Of a stretch of 64,000 nucleotides of DNA, positions 1 to 9,696 are shown piece by piece (positions within the stretch are counted from its first letter, which is position 1; the number at the start of each line of letters is the position of its first letter). Both the position numbers and the translations under genes were made by a program. The notes beneath the pieces were generated by a model, which did not search any database, was not told where the DNA came from, and worked only from the letters and a program-made list of their open reading frames with translations. Where the stretch lies: assembly GCF_036013645.1 (NCBI RefSeq), contig NZ_CP107869.1:4588001-4652000 (forward strand), given 5' to 3'. Origin of the DNA: Streptomyces sp. NBC_00490. GTDB lineage: Bacteria > Actinomycetota > Actinomycetes > Streptomycetales > Streptomycetaceae.

Positions 1-1169
1 GCGAGACGGCCCTTGACCTTGATCTTCATCTTGCCCATGACGATCATCGCGACGCCCTTGTGGAGGCCGAGACCGGCCACCGCACCCTTGTTGGAGTGCG
101 CGTACTCCTTCTGCGGGAAGCCCCGCATGCCGGAGACCACGTTGTCGCCGAGGACCTTGGCCTGACGCAGCGCGTGCTGGGCGTTCGGCGGGCACCAGGC
201 GTTCTCGACGCCGGCCTTGCGGGCGGCGACGTCCGGGACCTGGGCGTTGTCGCCGGCGGCCCAGATGTAGTCGGTGCCCTGGACCTGGAGGGTCGGGGCG
301 GTGTCCACGTGGCCGCGGGGGCCGAGCGGGAGGCCGTAGCGCGACAGGACCGGGTTGGGCTTGACGCCGGCGGTCCACACGATGGTGTTGGAGTCGACCT
401 CCAGCCCGTTCTTCAGCACGACGTGGCCGTCGACGCAGGAGTCCATCGAGGTGGAGAGGTAGATCTCCACACCGCGGCTCTCCAGGTGCTCCTTGCCGTA
501 CTGGCCGAGCTTGGGGCCGACCTCGGGAAGGATCTTGTCCGCGGCGTCGACCAGGATGAAGCGCATGTCCTCGCGGGACACGGTCTTGTAGTACTTGGCC
601 GCGTCGCGGGCCAGGTCCTCGACCTCACCGATGGTCTCCGCACCGGCGAAACCGCCGCCGATGAAGACGAAGGTGAGCGCCTTGCGGCGGATCTCCTCGT
701 CGGTGGTGGAGTCAGCCTTGTCGAGCTGCTCGAGGACGTGGTTGCGCAGGCCGATGGCCTCCTCGACGCCCTTCATACCGATGCCCTGCTCGGCGAGGCC
801 GGGGATCGGGAAGGTGCGGGAGACCGCGCCGAGCGCGATGACCAGGTAGTCGAAGGGCAGCTCGTACGCCTCGCCGACCAGCGGGGCGATCGTGGCGACC
901 TTGCGGTCCTGATCGATGGTGGTGACCCGGCCGGTGAGCACCTCCGCCTTGGGCAGCACGCGTCGCAGCGGGACGACGACATGGCGAGGGGAGATGTTGC
1001 CGGCGGCGGTTTCGGGGAGGAAGGGCTGGTAGGTCATGTACGACCGGGGGTCGACGACCGTGACGGTCGCCTCGCCGTAGCGCATCTTCTTGAGAATGCG
1101 CCGAGCTGCGTACAGGCCTACGTACCCACCGCCTACTACGAGGATCCTGGGACGCTCCGTGGTGCTCAT
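1..1169 (-). CDS. ndh: Type II NADH dehydrogenase (NDH-2), 3' end cut by the window
   Basis: Single-subunit, FAD-dependent NADH:quinone oxidoreductase that feeds electrons from NADH into the respiratory chain at the membrane face without pumping protons. About 389 codons are visible from the ATG at 1169; the C-terminus lies beyond the left edge. Seen: an N-terminal dinucleotide-binding loop (VVGGGYVG, about residues 11-18), a second Rossmann glycine motif (FIGGGFAGAET, about 160) and an AAGDNAQVP FAD-contact motif (about 310), the layout expected of NDH-2. Upstream lie two Rex-like operators, which fits NADH/NAD+-responsive control. Start chosen because the first glycine loop follows directly. 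A related disulfide-family oxidoreductase is possible but less likely. Confidence 0.92.
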   Translation of the reverse strand, partial: MSTTERPRILVVGGGYVGLYAARRILKKMRYGEATVTVVDPRSYMTYQPFLPETAAGNISPRHVVVPLRRVLPKAEVLTGRVTTIDQDRKVATIAPLVGEAYELPFDYLVIALGAVSRTFPIPGLAEQGIGMKGVEEAIGLRNHVLEQLDKADSTTDEEIRRKALTFVFIGGGFAGAETIGEVEDLARDAAKYYKTVSREDMRFILVDAADKILPEVGPKLGQYGKEHLESRGVEIYLSTSMDSCVDGHVVLKNGLEVDSNTIVWTAGVKPNPVLSRYGLPLGPRGHVDTAPTLQVQGTDYIWAAGDNAQVPDVAARKAGVENAWCPPNAQHALRQAKVLGDNVVSGMRGFPQKEYAHSNKGAVAGLGLHKGVAMIVMGKMKIKVKGRL

Positions 1170-1409
1170 GCCATCGAGTATCCACCCGCCCCAGGGGGGT
1201 CGCTCGTGCGCCCCTTCACAAGCTCCGACGGGGTGTGTGTTATCCTCCGCGACTCGCGTGATCCAGGTCATGGCGCGGACCGGGAACCGGCGTGTACGGC
1301 GGGCCGTTGTCAATGCCGCGTGAGCTGCCTCTCCGGGCTTTCGGAGGCTCCGTGAGACCTTCGAAACGATCTCGCGCGACCCCCTCGCGGAGGGTCCGCA
1401 TCTCGCCGT

Positions 1410-1425
1410 TTTGAACGTGTTCACA
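1410..1425. promoter_or_regulatory. Rex-like operator upstream of ndh, site 1
   Basis: TTTGAACGTGTTCACA (reverse strand TGTGAACACGTTCAAA) matches the actinobacterial Rex pattern TGTGAA-N4-TTCACA at 11 of 12 fixed positions. It lies about 240 bp upstream of the ndh start. Rex senses the NADH/NAD+ ratio and represses respiratory genes. Assignment is by motif only. Confidence 0.6.
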
Positions 1426-1489
1426 GGGGTGTTGGGACCCCGGAAGGGCCAACCGGGCCACATTCTTCGCCCCACCGGACCGAATTCCT

Positions 1490-1505
1490 TGTGAAGAACT
1501 TCACG
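1490..1505. promoter_or_regulatory. Rex-like operator upstream of ndh, site 2
   Basis: TGTGAAGAACTTCACG contains the perfect inverted repeat GTGAAG/CTTCAC and differs from TGTGAA-N4-TTCACA only at the last base. It lies 80 bp from site 1, between the ppx terminator hairpin and the ndh leader. With site 1 it suggests Rex control of ndh. Confidence 0.5.
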
Positions 1506-1528
1506 AACTTTTCCGACGGCACGCGACA

Positions 1529-1550
1529 GAGGGGCCCCGAAGGGCCCCTC
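1529..1550 (-). terminator. Hairpin downstream of ppx
   Basis: Nine-base-pair perfect stem (GAGGGGCCC/GGGCCCCTC) with a CGAA loop, about 40 bp past the stop of the DUF501-ppx gene. There is no T tract, as is usual in GC-rich actinobacteria. Confidence 0.65.
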
Positions 1551-1589
1551 AGACGTGCTCATACGTTGTTCTGCCTGCTCAGCAGAGGG

Positions 1590-3152
1590 CTACGTGATCG
1601 ACCACGCGATGCCGTCGAGGATGTCGTGCTCGCTCACGACGACCTCCTCGGCCCCCGTCCGCTCCATGATCGAGAGCAGTACGAGAGCCCCCGCGGCGAT
1701 GACGTCCACGCGCCCGGGGTGCATGGAGGGCACGGCCGCGCGCTCGGCGTGCGTCGAGCGCAGCAGCCACTCGGTGATCTCCCGGACCCGCTCGCGGGAG
1801 ACCCGGGAGTGATGGATGCGGACCGAGTCGTACGCGGGCAGTTCCTGCGCGATCGCCGACACAGTGGTCACGGACCCGGCGAGCCCCACCAGCGTGCGCG
1901 CCTCACGCAGCGGCACGGACTCCTCGGCGAGGTCGAGGGCGGCCTCGATGTCGGCCCGCATGGCGGCGATCTGCGCCTCCGAGGGCGGGTCGGTCACGGC
2001 CCCGTCCTGGACGAGATGCCGTTCGGTCATCCGCACACAGCCGATGTCGACGGAACGGGCGGCGCGCACCCGGTCGTCCCCGACCACGAACTCCGTCGAG
2101 CCGCCGCCGATGTCCACGACGAGATACGGCTCGGCGAACCCGTCGTGGCCGGTCAGCTCCTTGGTGGCGCCCGTGAAGGAGAACTCCGCCTCCCGCTCGC
2201 CGGAGATGACCTCGGGCTCGACACCGAGGATGCCGACGACACCCTGGACGAACTCCTCCCGGTTCGAGGCGTCCCGCGAGGCCGAGGTGGCGACGAACCG
2301 CACCTTGACGGCTCCCAGTCCACGGATCACGTCCGCGTACTCCCGGCAGGCCGCGAACGTCCGCTCCAGCGCCTCCGGGGCCAGTCTGCCGGTCCGGTCC
2401 ACGTCCTGGCCGAGCCGCACGATCGTCATCCGCCGGTCCAGCTCCAGCAGCTCACCCGTGGCGGGGTTGACGTCCGCCACGAGGAGGCGGATGGAGTTCG
2501 TACCGCAGTCCACCGCGGCGACCCGGCTGAACCCCTCGGGGGCCGGCGGGACGTCGGCGAAGGAGGCGCCGCGGGCCTCGGCGGGATCGGAGACCACGCC
2601 CTGCGCGCCCGGCAGCTCGTCCGCCGGGTCGGGAGCCACGAGCGGCTGCACACACGGACCCTTGCGCCACCACTCCGGCAGCATCCCGATCGCCTCGTCG
2701 CCCAGCGGGTTCACACCGGGCCCCGCGGCCAGGGAGTGCCCCACCAGAACGTGCAGGCACTTCACCCGGTCCGGCATGCCGCCCGCGCTCGGGAAGCCCT
2801 CCAGGACCTCGATGGCGTCACGGCGCGCGATGTAGTCCTCGTGCGCGGCACGGTAGGCGGCGGCGAGCTCCGGGTCGCTCTGGAGCCGCTCCGTCATCTC
2901 CTTCATGACGCCGTTCGCCTCCAGCGTGCCGATCGCCGAGGCGGCGCGTGGGCACGTCAGGTAGTACGTCGTCGGGAAGGGCGTGCCGTCGGGGAGCCGG
3001 GGGGCCGTCTCCACCACGTCCGGCTGGCCGCACGGACAGCGGTGCGCGATCGCGCGCAGACCGCGCGGCGGACGCCCGAGCTGCTGCTTGAAGGCCTCGA
3101 CGTCGGCGTCGGTGGGCTCGGTGCGCTCGGTGGTCGGCGGGGGCGTTTCCAT
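1590..3152 (-). CDS. ppx: DUF501 domain fused in frame to Ppx/GppA exopolyphosphatase
   Basis: 520 residues. Residues 1-170 are a DUF501 protein (RCPCGQP, YYLTCPRA, DRVKCLHVLVGHSL, NPLGDEA). From about 209 the chain is a Ppx/GppA phosphatase of the actin-like ATPase fold (VAAVDCGTNSIRLLVADV; GGGSTEFV; ERAAVPSMHPGR), which cleaves phosphate from polyphosphate or pppGpp. The two are joined by about 38 residues rich in Ala, Pro and Asp. In Streptomyces I know these as two adjacent genes. Here no stop separates them and the Ppx part has no ATG of its own; the nearest in-frame alternative start is a GTG at 2597 with no convincing ribosome site. The N-terminal ATG at 3152 is 45 bp after divIC. Fused protein or closely coupled pair: the reading frame says fusion. 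Confidence 0.88.
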   Translation of the reverse strand: METPPPTTERTEPTDADVEAFKQQLGRPPRGLRAIAHRCPCGQPDVVETAPRLPDGTPFPTTYYLTCPRAASAIGTLEANGVMKEMTERLQSDPELAAAYRAAHEDYIARRDAIEVLEGFPSAGGMPDRVKCLHVLVGHSLAAGPGVNPLGDEAIGMLPEWWRKGPCVQPLVAPDPADELPGAQGVVSDPAEARGASFADVPPAPEGFSRVAAVDCGTNSIRLLVADVNPATGELLELDRRMTIVRLGQDVDRTGRLAPEALERTFAACREYADVIRGLGAVKVRFVATSASRDASNREEFVQGVVGILGVEPEVISGEREAEFSFTGATKELTGHDGFAEPYLVVDIGGGSTEFVVGDDRVRAARSVDIGCVRMTERHLVQDGAVTDPPSEAQIAAMRADIEAALDLAEESVPLREARTLVGLAGSVTTVSAIAQELPAYDSVRIHHSRVSRERVREITEWLLRSTHAERAAVPSMHPGRVDVIAAGALVLLSIMERTGAEEVVVSEHDILDGIAWSIT

Positions 3153-3197
3153 GCCGTACGAAAGTCTCTCTGCTGTCTTGCTGCGGAAAAGGTCGGT

Positions 3198-3674
3198 TCA
3201 CTGGTCGGAGGCGTCGGACTTGTCGACCCCGTCCCAGACGTTGGAGTACCAGGGGCGGTCGGCCGCACCCAGGTCGGCCCGCGACTGCCGCGCCGAGCCC
3301 GGGTCGACGACGATGAACCCCGTCTCCCCCGGCATCACGTAGTGGAGCCGCTCGCGGATCCGCTGCTCGGCGTACGCGTCGTCCTGCCAGCGTGCCTTCT
3401 GGTCGCGCAGCTGCTCGACCCGCTGCCGGGCCTGTTCCTGCTGCCGCTGGAGGTCCGCGATCTCGGCGCGCTGGGAGACGTACTGCCTTATCGGATAGGC
3501 GAGCGCGACGATCAGCGAGCACAGGACCAGCGCGAGCAGTGCCGCCCGGCCGGTCAGCCGGGAGCGGCGGGCCTGCCGCTTGGTCTGGGAACGGTAGACC
3601 CGGGCCGCGGTCTGCTCGCCGAGCAGCCGGATCCTGGTCGCGGTGGAGAACCGGTCCCGGTCCTTGACGGCCAT
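3198..3674 (-). CDS. divIC: Septum formation initiator, DivIC/FtsB family
   Basis: 158-residue bitopic membrane protein of the cell-division complex, which joins FtsL/FtsQ-type partners at the septum. Seen: a basic cytoplasmic N-terminus (residues 1-42), one membrane span (about 44-62, AALLALVLCSLIVALAYP), then an extracytoplasmic heptad-rich coiled coil (about 67-98) and the conserved ERLHYVMPGETGF segment (108-120). It lies 101 bp downstream of eno and 45 bp upstream of the DUF501-ppx gene on the same strand, the usual actinobacterial order. In Streptomyces DivIC is needed for efficient sporulation septation. The DivIC name rests on family and gene order. Confidence 0.88.
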   Translation of the reverse strand: MAVKDRDRFSTATRIRLLGEQTAARVYRSQTKRQARRSRLTGRAALLALVLCSLIVALAYPIRQYVSQRAEIADLQRQQEQARQRVEQLRDQKARWQDDAYAEQRIRERLHYVMPGETGFIVVDPGSARQSRADLGAADRPWYSNVWDGVDKSDASDQ

Positions 3675-3700
3675 GTCCCCGCCCCTCCTTCACACACGCG

Positions 3701-3744
3701 CGTACGTCCCCGCACACGGTACGGGACCGGTGCGGGGACGTACG
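3701..3744 (-). terminator. Hairpin downstream of eno
   Basis: Perfect 15-bp inverted repeat (CGTACGTCCCCGCAC at 3701-3715, complement at 3730-3744) with a 14-nt loop, between the enolase stop and divIC. It has no T tract. It probably terminates or attenuates eno transcription and sets the level of the division gene. Confidence 0.65.
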
Positions 3745-3775
3745 TACGACTGGCTAAGGCTTAGCCCTGCCGAGA

Positions 3776-5332
<1,557 letters not shown>

Positions 5333-5429
5333 TCACGAGGCCTTCAGTATGAGGACCACGGATGTGAGGGCACTGTGGTTCAGCTGAGTCCTGCCCGAAT
5401 GGCGCGGACCCTTACTCGTGGGGCAGCTG

Positions 5430-6116
5430 CTACTTGAGGTGCAGCTGCTGACCCGGGTAGATGAAGTCGGCGTCGCTGACGATGTCCTTGTTCAGCTTGA
5501 ACACCTTCTGCCAGCCGCCCTTGACGTCGTGCTCCGCGGCGATGGAGCTGAGGGTGTCGCCCTTGACGACCTTGTACTCGCCGTCACCCTTCTTGACCTT
5601 CTTGCCGGTCGGGGTGGTGACGGTCTTCTTGGCGGCCGGGCGCTCGGAGGAGCGGGAGGCCTGCTGCTCGGAGGAGCGGGTGCTGGAGCCGCTGTCGCTG
5701 GAGGAGCTGCCGGAGGAGCTCGACGAGCCGCCGCCGTTGTAGCTCGCGCTCGACAGGCCGACGCCGCAGGACGGCCAGGCACCCTTGCCCTGGCTCGCGA
5801 GGACCTTCTCGGCTATCTCGATCTGCTGACCCTTGGTGGCCTGGTTGGCCTGCGCGGCGTACGCCGTGCCGCCGTACGCGGCCCAGGTGGAGGCGGAGAA
5901 CTGCAGACCGCCGTAGTAGCCGTTGCCGGTGTTGATGGACCAGTCGCCGCCCGACTCGCACTGGGCGACGGCGTCCCACTCGGAGGCGGTGGCGGCGGAG
6001 GCGTTGCCGGCCGCCATCAGCGGGGCGGCGATGGCGACACCGGTGACACCGGCGAGCGCGGCGGCGCGGGTGGCCTTGGACGGACGACGGTGCTTGCCCT
6101 GACCGGAAAACAGCAT
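5430..6116 (-). CDS. rpfA: Resuscitation-promoting factor with C-terminal LysM domain
   Basis: 228 residues. Secreted peptidoglycan-cleaving enzyme of the lysozyme/lytic transglycosylase fold that helps spores germinate and dormant cells restart. Seen: signal peptide (about 1-42, cut after NASA), Rpf catalytic domain (about 45-118) with the catalytic glutamate in CESGG (Glu54) and [13 protein letters not shown], a long Ser-rich linker (121-160), and a LysM wall-binding domain (179-228, [12 protein letters not shown]...YPGQQL). The ATG at 6116 follows GAGGGG by seven bases. It is directly preceded by a ydaO-type c-di-AMP riboswitch, the known arrangement for Streptomyces rpfA, and followed by a strong terminator. 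The symbol follows the S. coelicolor pair rpfA/rpfC. Confidence 0.93.
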   Translation of the reverse strand: MLFSGQGKHRRPSKATRAAALAGVTGVAIAAPLMAAGNASAATASEWDAVAQCESGGDWSINTGNGYYGGLQFSASTWAAYGGTAYAAQANQATKGQQIEIAEKVLASQGKGAWPSCGVGLSSASYNGGGSSSSSGSSSSDSGSSTRSSEQQASRSSERPAAKKTVTTPTGKKVKKGDGEYKVVKGDTLSSIAAEHDVKGGWQKVFKLNKDIVSDADFIYPGQQLHLK

Positions 6117-6127
6117 GGTGGATCCCC

Positions 6128-6330
6128 TCACCGACGCCTGCGAGGTGAGCTGTCGGGTTCGGGCCGGTTGAGTTGCCCGGCCGCGCATCTCGCGATGCGC
6201 GGCTTCACCCCAAGCCGGTCCAGCGTGAACTGCTGGGCCCGGCACTTACCTTGGGTCCCCCGCTCCTGCCTACGGCGCTTGACGCGACGACTGTTCCCGT
6301 ACGGCCGCTGGCAGGATTCGGCGTTGCGGC
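6128..6330 (-). promoter_or_regulatory. ydaO/yuaA-type c-di-AMP riboswitch in the rpfA leader
   Basis: On the minus strand the leader carries, in order, the conserved blocks of the ydaO aptamer: AGCGGGGGACCCAA (about 6265-6252), TTGGGGTGAA (about 6214-6205), GGGCAACTC (about 6179-6171) and GAACCCGACAGCTCACCTCG (about 6161-6142), with variable GC-rich stems between them. The 3' end runs almost straight into the rpfA ribosome site (GAGGGG), 10-20 bases before the start. Known family behaviour: c-di-AMP binding turns expression off. An upstream CCTGCC/GGCAGG pairing (about 6314 and 6270) may extend the structure. The gene-free stretch 6117-6491 is mostly this element. Confidence 0.9.
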
Positions 6331-6491
6331 AGCCGGGGCTCGTGGTGACGAGCGGTGTCGACCGTAGACAGGGAATCCGCCGAATTTCAAAGACGATCAG
6401 GGCTTCTGAGACTCATCCCACACTTTCATCAAACCGGACATTTGATGCGAAGTGTGGAGTGAACTCCCGGCATTTCCCAGGGGTTTTCGCC

Positions 6492-7415
6492 CTATTCGCT
6501 ACCGAGTACGAGGGTCTGACCGGGCTCGATGCTGCTCGGGTCGGCGCCGATGACCTGCTTGTTCTCGGTGTAGAGCCGGCGCCATCCGCCGTCGACGTCA
6601 AGGGAGTCGGCGATGGAGGCGAGAGTGTCGCCGTCGCGGACGACATAGGACCCCTCTTCGGCGCTCGCGCCACGGTGCCGGCCGGTGCTCTCCTGGGTGG
6701 CGGAGAGGGCGCCGGTGTCGACGAGAGCCGAAGAGCCGCCTTCTTGCCATGAGTTGTCCGATTCGACACCCTTTGCCGGTGCTGTGGACGGACTGTCGGA
6801 CGGCTGTGAGTCTTCGGCGCCAGGGTCGGAGGTGTCCGAGTTGGAGGACTTGTCCGCTTCGGTGGACGCCGAGGGCGAAGGGCTCCGGTCGGCGGAGGAC
6901 CCGGTCGACGCGTCGGACGATCCGGAGGAGTTGGACAGCCCGGACGAGGCGGAGGAATCAGACGATTCAGATGAACCCGACTCTTCGGACGCCGACGGGG
7001 TGCCGCTCGCGACGCCGGTGTCGACGTCGTCCGAGGCCGAGTCCTTGCTCAGCCCGTTCAGCAGACCGCAGGTGCCCCAGACGCCGACACCCTGGTCCGC
7101 GAGGACCTTCTCGGCGACGGCTATCTGCTGGTTGCGGCTGGCGAGGTCGGGACTCGTGGCGTAGTCGAGGCCGCCGTACTTCTCCCAGTTCTCCTGGGAC
7201 AGCTTGAGCCCGCCGTAATAGCCGTCACCCTCGTTCGCACTCCAGGAACCGTCGGTCTCGCACTTGGCGACCTGGTCCCAGGTGCTCCCCTCCGCCGCGC
7301 TCGCGCCGCTGGCGCCCAGAAGCGGGATCGCGATGGCGGAGCCGGTCACTCCGGCCGCGACGAGCAGTGCCGGAGCCTGGCGGGGGCGACGGTGACGACC
7401 GTTCCCGGTGAGCAT
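6492..7415 (-). CDS. rpfC: Resuscitation-promoting factor with Ser/Asp-rich linker and LysM domain
   Basis: 307 residues, a paralogue of the neighbouring rpfA. Seen: signal peptide (1-41), Rpf domain (about 43-120; CETDGSWSANEGDGYYGGL with catalytic Glu53), a very long acidic Ser/Asp/Glu linker (about 135-240), and a C-terminal LysM domain (VVRDGDTLASIADSL...IEPGQTLVL). It should cleave wall glycan during germination and growth. The ATG at 7415 precedes the basic stretch of the signal peptide; a longer start at 7511 would put extra residues before the signal. Unlike rpfA it has no riboswitch. Its upstream region carries a perfect palindrome at 7503-7515 and adjoins the recombinase gene. Confidence 0.88.
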   Translation of the reverse strand: MLTGNGRHRRPRQAPALLVAAGVTGSAIAIPLLGASGASAAEGSTWDQVAKCETDGSWSANEGDGYYGGLKLSQENWEKYGGLDYATSPDLASRNQQIAVAEKVLADQGVGVWGTCGLLNGLSKDSASDDVDTGVASGTPSASEESGSSESSDSSASSGLSNSSGSSDASTGSSADRSPSPSASTEADKSSNSDTSDPGAEDSQPSDSPSTAPAKGVESDNSWQEGGSSALVDTGALSATQESTGRHRGASAEEGSYVVRDGDTLASIADSLDVDGGWRRLYTENKQVIGADPSSIEPGQTLVLGSE

Positions 7416-7502
7416 GCGGAGGCCTTTCGCGAGACAACAATGACCCGCGCGGCGGGTGGAGACAGTCGCCGCGCTGATGCGTGAACGTATCGGCAGTCGA
7501 TC

Positions 7503-7515
7503 ACTTGTCACAAGT
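7503..7515. promoter_or_regulatory. Palindrome upstream of rpfC
   Basis: ACTTGT-C-ACAAGT, a perfect 13-bp inverted repeat 88 bp upstream of the rpfC start, in a locally AT-rich stretch. If the recombinase segment is removed in thought, it would sit in a short shared promoter between rpfC and the divergent P450. Candidate operator; regulator unknown. Confidence 0.45.
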
Positions 7516-7528
7516 TAATGCCGCGCAG

Positions 7529-7538
7529 ATCACGTGAA
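7529..7538 (+). other. Left copy of 10-bp direct repeat flanking the recombinase (candidate att)
   Basis: ATCACGTGAA, three bases outside the recombinase stop codon. An identical copy occurs at 9697-9706 on the other flank. Serine integrases leave short identical cores at both ends of an insertion. The match is short enough to be coincidence. Confidence 0.35.
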
Positions 7539-7540
7539 GA

Positions 7541-9496
7541 TCACAGAGTTGAGCGCGGGTCATGTTTGGCCGGTTCCAGTACAACTCCCGCTGTGACATG
7601 CAGCGATGGGACGAGGGACTCACGCCGAACCGGTGAACTCTGCCCCCGGCAGTTCAAGTGGCTCATGAGGACGGGCCAGAAGCCCTTCTTGAACCAGGTG
7701 TTCTGTCGGTCCTTGGCAAGCGCCCACGGGCCGAAGCGCGCGGGAAGCTCGTCCCAGAGGCAGCCCGTACGGAGTCGGTGCAGAATCCCGTTCACCTGGG
7801 TTCGGACATCCACCGCGCCGCGCGCGAACTGGCGACGCCGGAAGTAGTCCGTCATCAGTTCCTCGACGGCGGGCCAGGCGTGCTCCGGCACTTCGGCAGG
7901 GACGGGCGTCCCGGTCCTCTCATGCCACTCCGTCACCTTGCACTTGACTCCGGATCGCTTCCGCACCTCTCCGAGCGGCTTCACCGTGATGTCCAGAAGG
8001 GCGATCACTCCCCCCACTTCGGACAGGGTCAGGTCCCGCAGCTCCTTGCCCGCACTCAGGCTGAGATCCGGCTCTGCTTCTTCCTGTTCCGCAAGAACCT
8101 CTCTCGCCTGGGCCAGCAGATGCCTTGCGCTCCGCACGTCCTCTGCGAGTTGGCGCACCGCCGCGTCCTTCACCGACTGGTCGAGGCCGGGAACAGCGGC
8201 CAGTTCGGTCATCGCGCGAGTCGCGGTCCCCTCCCTCTCCTGGAGCGACTTCTCGAGCCGGGCTACGCGCTCTCGCTGTTTGCGGGTGTCTCCGGGGCGA
8301 GCCGCCCGGCTCGGCGCCATCAGCCAGGGGAGCCTCTTCGGTTCGGCCAGGAACGTCACGACCTCGGCCCATACGGCCGCTTCGACATCGTCAGCGGTCA
8401 GATAGGGGTCCGCGCAGTTCGTCGTCCTTCTCCTGCCGTTATTGCCACCGGCGCATCGGTAGTACCGGGTGCCGTTCGACTTGCGGTAGGCACCGACGTA
8501 GCGGTGTCCGCACTCACCGAGGATCCGACCACTCAACGGATAGTCCCCGGCCCTCGCATGGGGCGCATGCCCTGTCTCCCGCATGGCCGCCGCAAGGGCT
8601 CGGGCCCTTTCCTCGGAGATGATGCGGGGGACCGAAATGGCCACGCTGTCCCCGTGCAGAGGCGCCCCGTCTCTATCCAGTTTCGTGCCGTTCTTCCCGC
8701 TGTCGGCCGGGTCACGGAAGAGGACCTCGCCCTTGAGAAGAGCAGGGCTTCTGAGGCGTCGATGAAGATTGGAGGCGGTCCAGGGCCTGCCGCTGCGAGT
8801 AGGTTTCCCAAGGGCGTTCAGCTCCTGGGCCGCCTGGGAGATGGTCTGCTGCTCATCCACGATCAGGGTCACTGCGGTGCGGACGACATCCGCCTCGTTC
8901 TCGTTGACGATCAGCGCGCAACCACGCTTGCCGGTCTGCTCAATGGCGTATCCCCACGGTGGCGGACCGCCCACCCAGCCACCTTCGAGCGCCTTGAACT
9001 GACGACCGTCCTGAGTCCGCTCACGGATGAGATTCCGCTCGGCCTCGGCCATCAGCGCGTGGAACTGCAGCTGATGTCGACCGAGTTCCGTGGTCGTGTC
9101 GATGTCCTGAACAACCGATGCGAAGCTGACGCCGAGGTCTTCCATGGCCCAGACCCAGGTCCAGAAGGCCTTGCCGGTACGGCCGATGCGGTCGAATCTG
9201 TGGACCACGATCACGTCGATCAGACCTTGCCGAGCGACCTTCTCGAGCCGCAACATGCCAGGGCGGTCAACTGCCGCCCCCGACACTCCTTCGTCCCTGA
9301 AGATCAGCTCGGGGGCAAGGCTCCATCCAGGCTTGCTGGCGACATACGCGCGGCACGCACTCTCCTGGACTTCCAGTCCGTACCCCCGCGTCTGCTCATG
9401 GGTGGAAACCCGCAGCATCAGAGCCGCTCGAACCGCACGCACCGACTCCGGCCCGCGGTTGACCCCGGGCGTGGGCACAGCCGTAGCGTTGAACAC
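7541..9496 (-). CDS. Large serine recombinase with C-terminal DUF4096-like transposase segment
   Basis: 651 residues from the GTG at 9496, which is preceded by GAGGGGG. N-terminal resolvase domain (about 23-170): nucleophile Ser31 in MLRVSTHEQ, RFDRIGR and the AEAERNLIRERT helix. Then a Recombinase domain (GGPPPWGY onward), a zinc-ribbon (CGHRYVG...YYRCAGG...NCADPYL) and a coiled coil (about 425-490): the large serine integrase layout. Residues 535-615 (7652-7894) instead resemble the N-terminal DUF4096 domain of IS4/IS5-type transposases (VNGILHRLRTGCLWDELPA, FGPWALAKDRQ). The tail after 615 matches nothing I know. Codon use is visibly less GC-biased than in the neighbours, and it separates conserved rpfC from the P450, so recent acquisition is likely. 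No phage or transfer genes accompany it. Confidence 0.88.
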   Translation of the reverse strand: MFNATAVPTPGVNRGPESVRAVRAALMLRVSTHEQTRGYGLEVQESACRAYVASKPGWSLAPELIFRDEGVSGAAVDRPGMLRLEKVARQGLIDVIVVHRFDRIGRTGKAFWTWVWAMEDLGVSFASVVQDIDTTTELGRHQLQFHALMAEAERNLIRERTQDGRQFKALEGGWVGGPPPWGYAIEQTGKRGCALIVNENEADVVRTAVTLIVDEQQTISQAAQELNALGKPTRSGRPWTASNLHRRLRSPALLKGEVLFRDPADSGKNGTKLDRDGAPLHGDSVAISVPRIISEERARALAAAMRETGHAPHARAGDYPLSGRILGECGHRYVGAYRKSNGTRYYRCAGGNNGRRRTTNCADPYLTADDVEAAVWAEVVTFLAEPKRLPWLMAPSRAARPGDTRKQRERVARLEKSLQEREGTATRAMTELAAVPGLDQSVKDAAVRQLAEDVRSARHLLAQAREVLAEQEEAEPDLSLSAGKELRDLTLSEVGGVIALLDITVKPLGEVRKRSGVKCKVTEWHERTGTPVPAEVPEHAWPAVEELMTDYFRRRQFARGAVDVRTQVNGILHRLRTGCLWDELPARFGPWALAKDRQNTWFKKGFWPVLMSHLNCRGQSSPVRRESLVPSLHVTAGVVLEPAKHDPRSTL

Positions 9497-9696
9497 GTCA
9501 GCCCCCTCACGGCCAGCAAGACCTTGGCGCTCTGACCAGCTCAAGGACCTTGCGCTTGCCGGAAAAGTAGTGCTTGCCACGACGTAATATCCGCGAACCC
9601 TTAAATCCAGCTAGTCGCTTATCTAGCGAAACATACGGATGTTCGACCCATGCGTGCCTGCGGACGCGCAAGCGCCTTGCGGCTGCGGATACGGTC

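Noticed and set aside
7529..7538. parS centromere site (CACGTG core)
   Set aside because: The flanks do not fit the actinobacterial parS consensus beyond the six-base core.
7541..9496. Prophage or large integrative element
   Set aside because: Only the recombinase is present; no structural, replication, excisionase or transfer genes. At most a minimal element.
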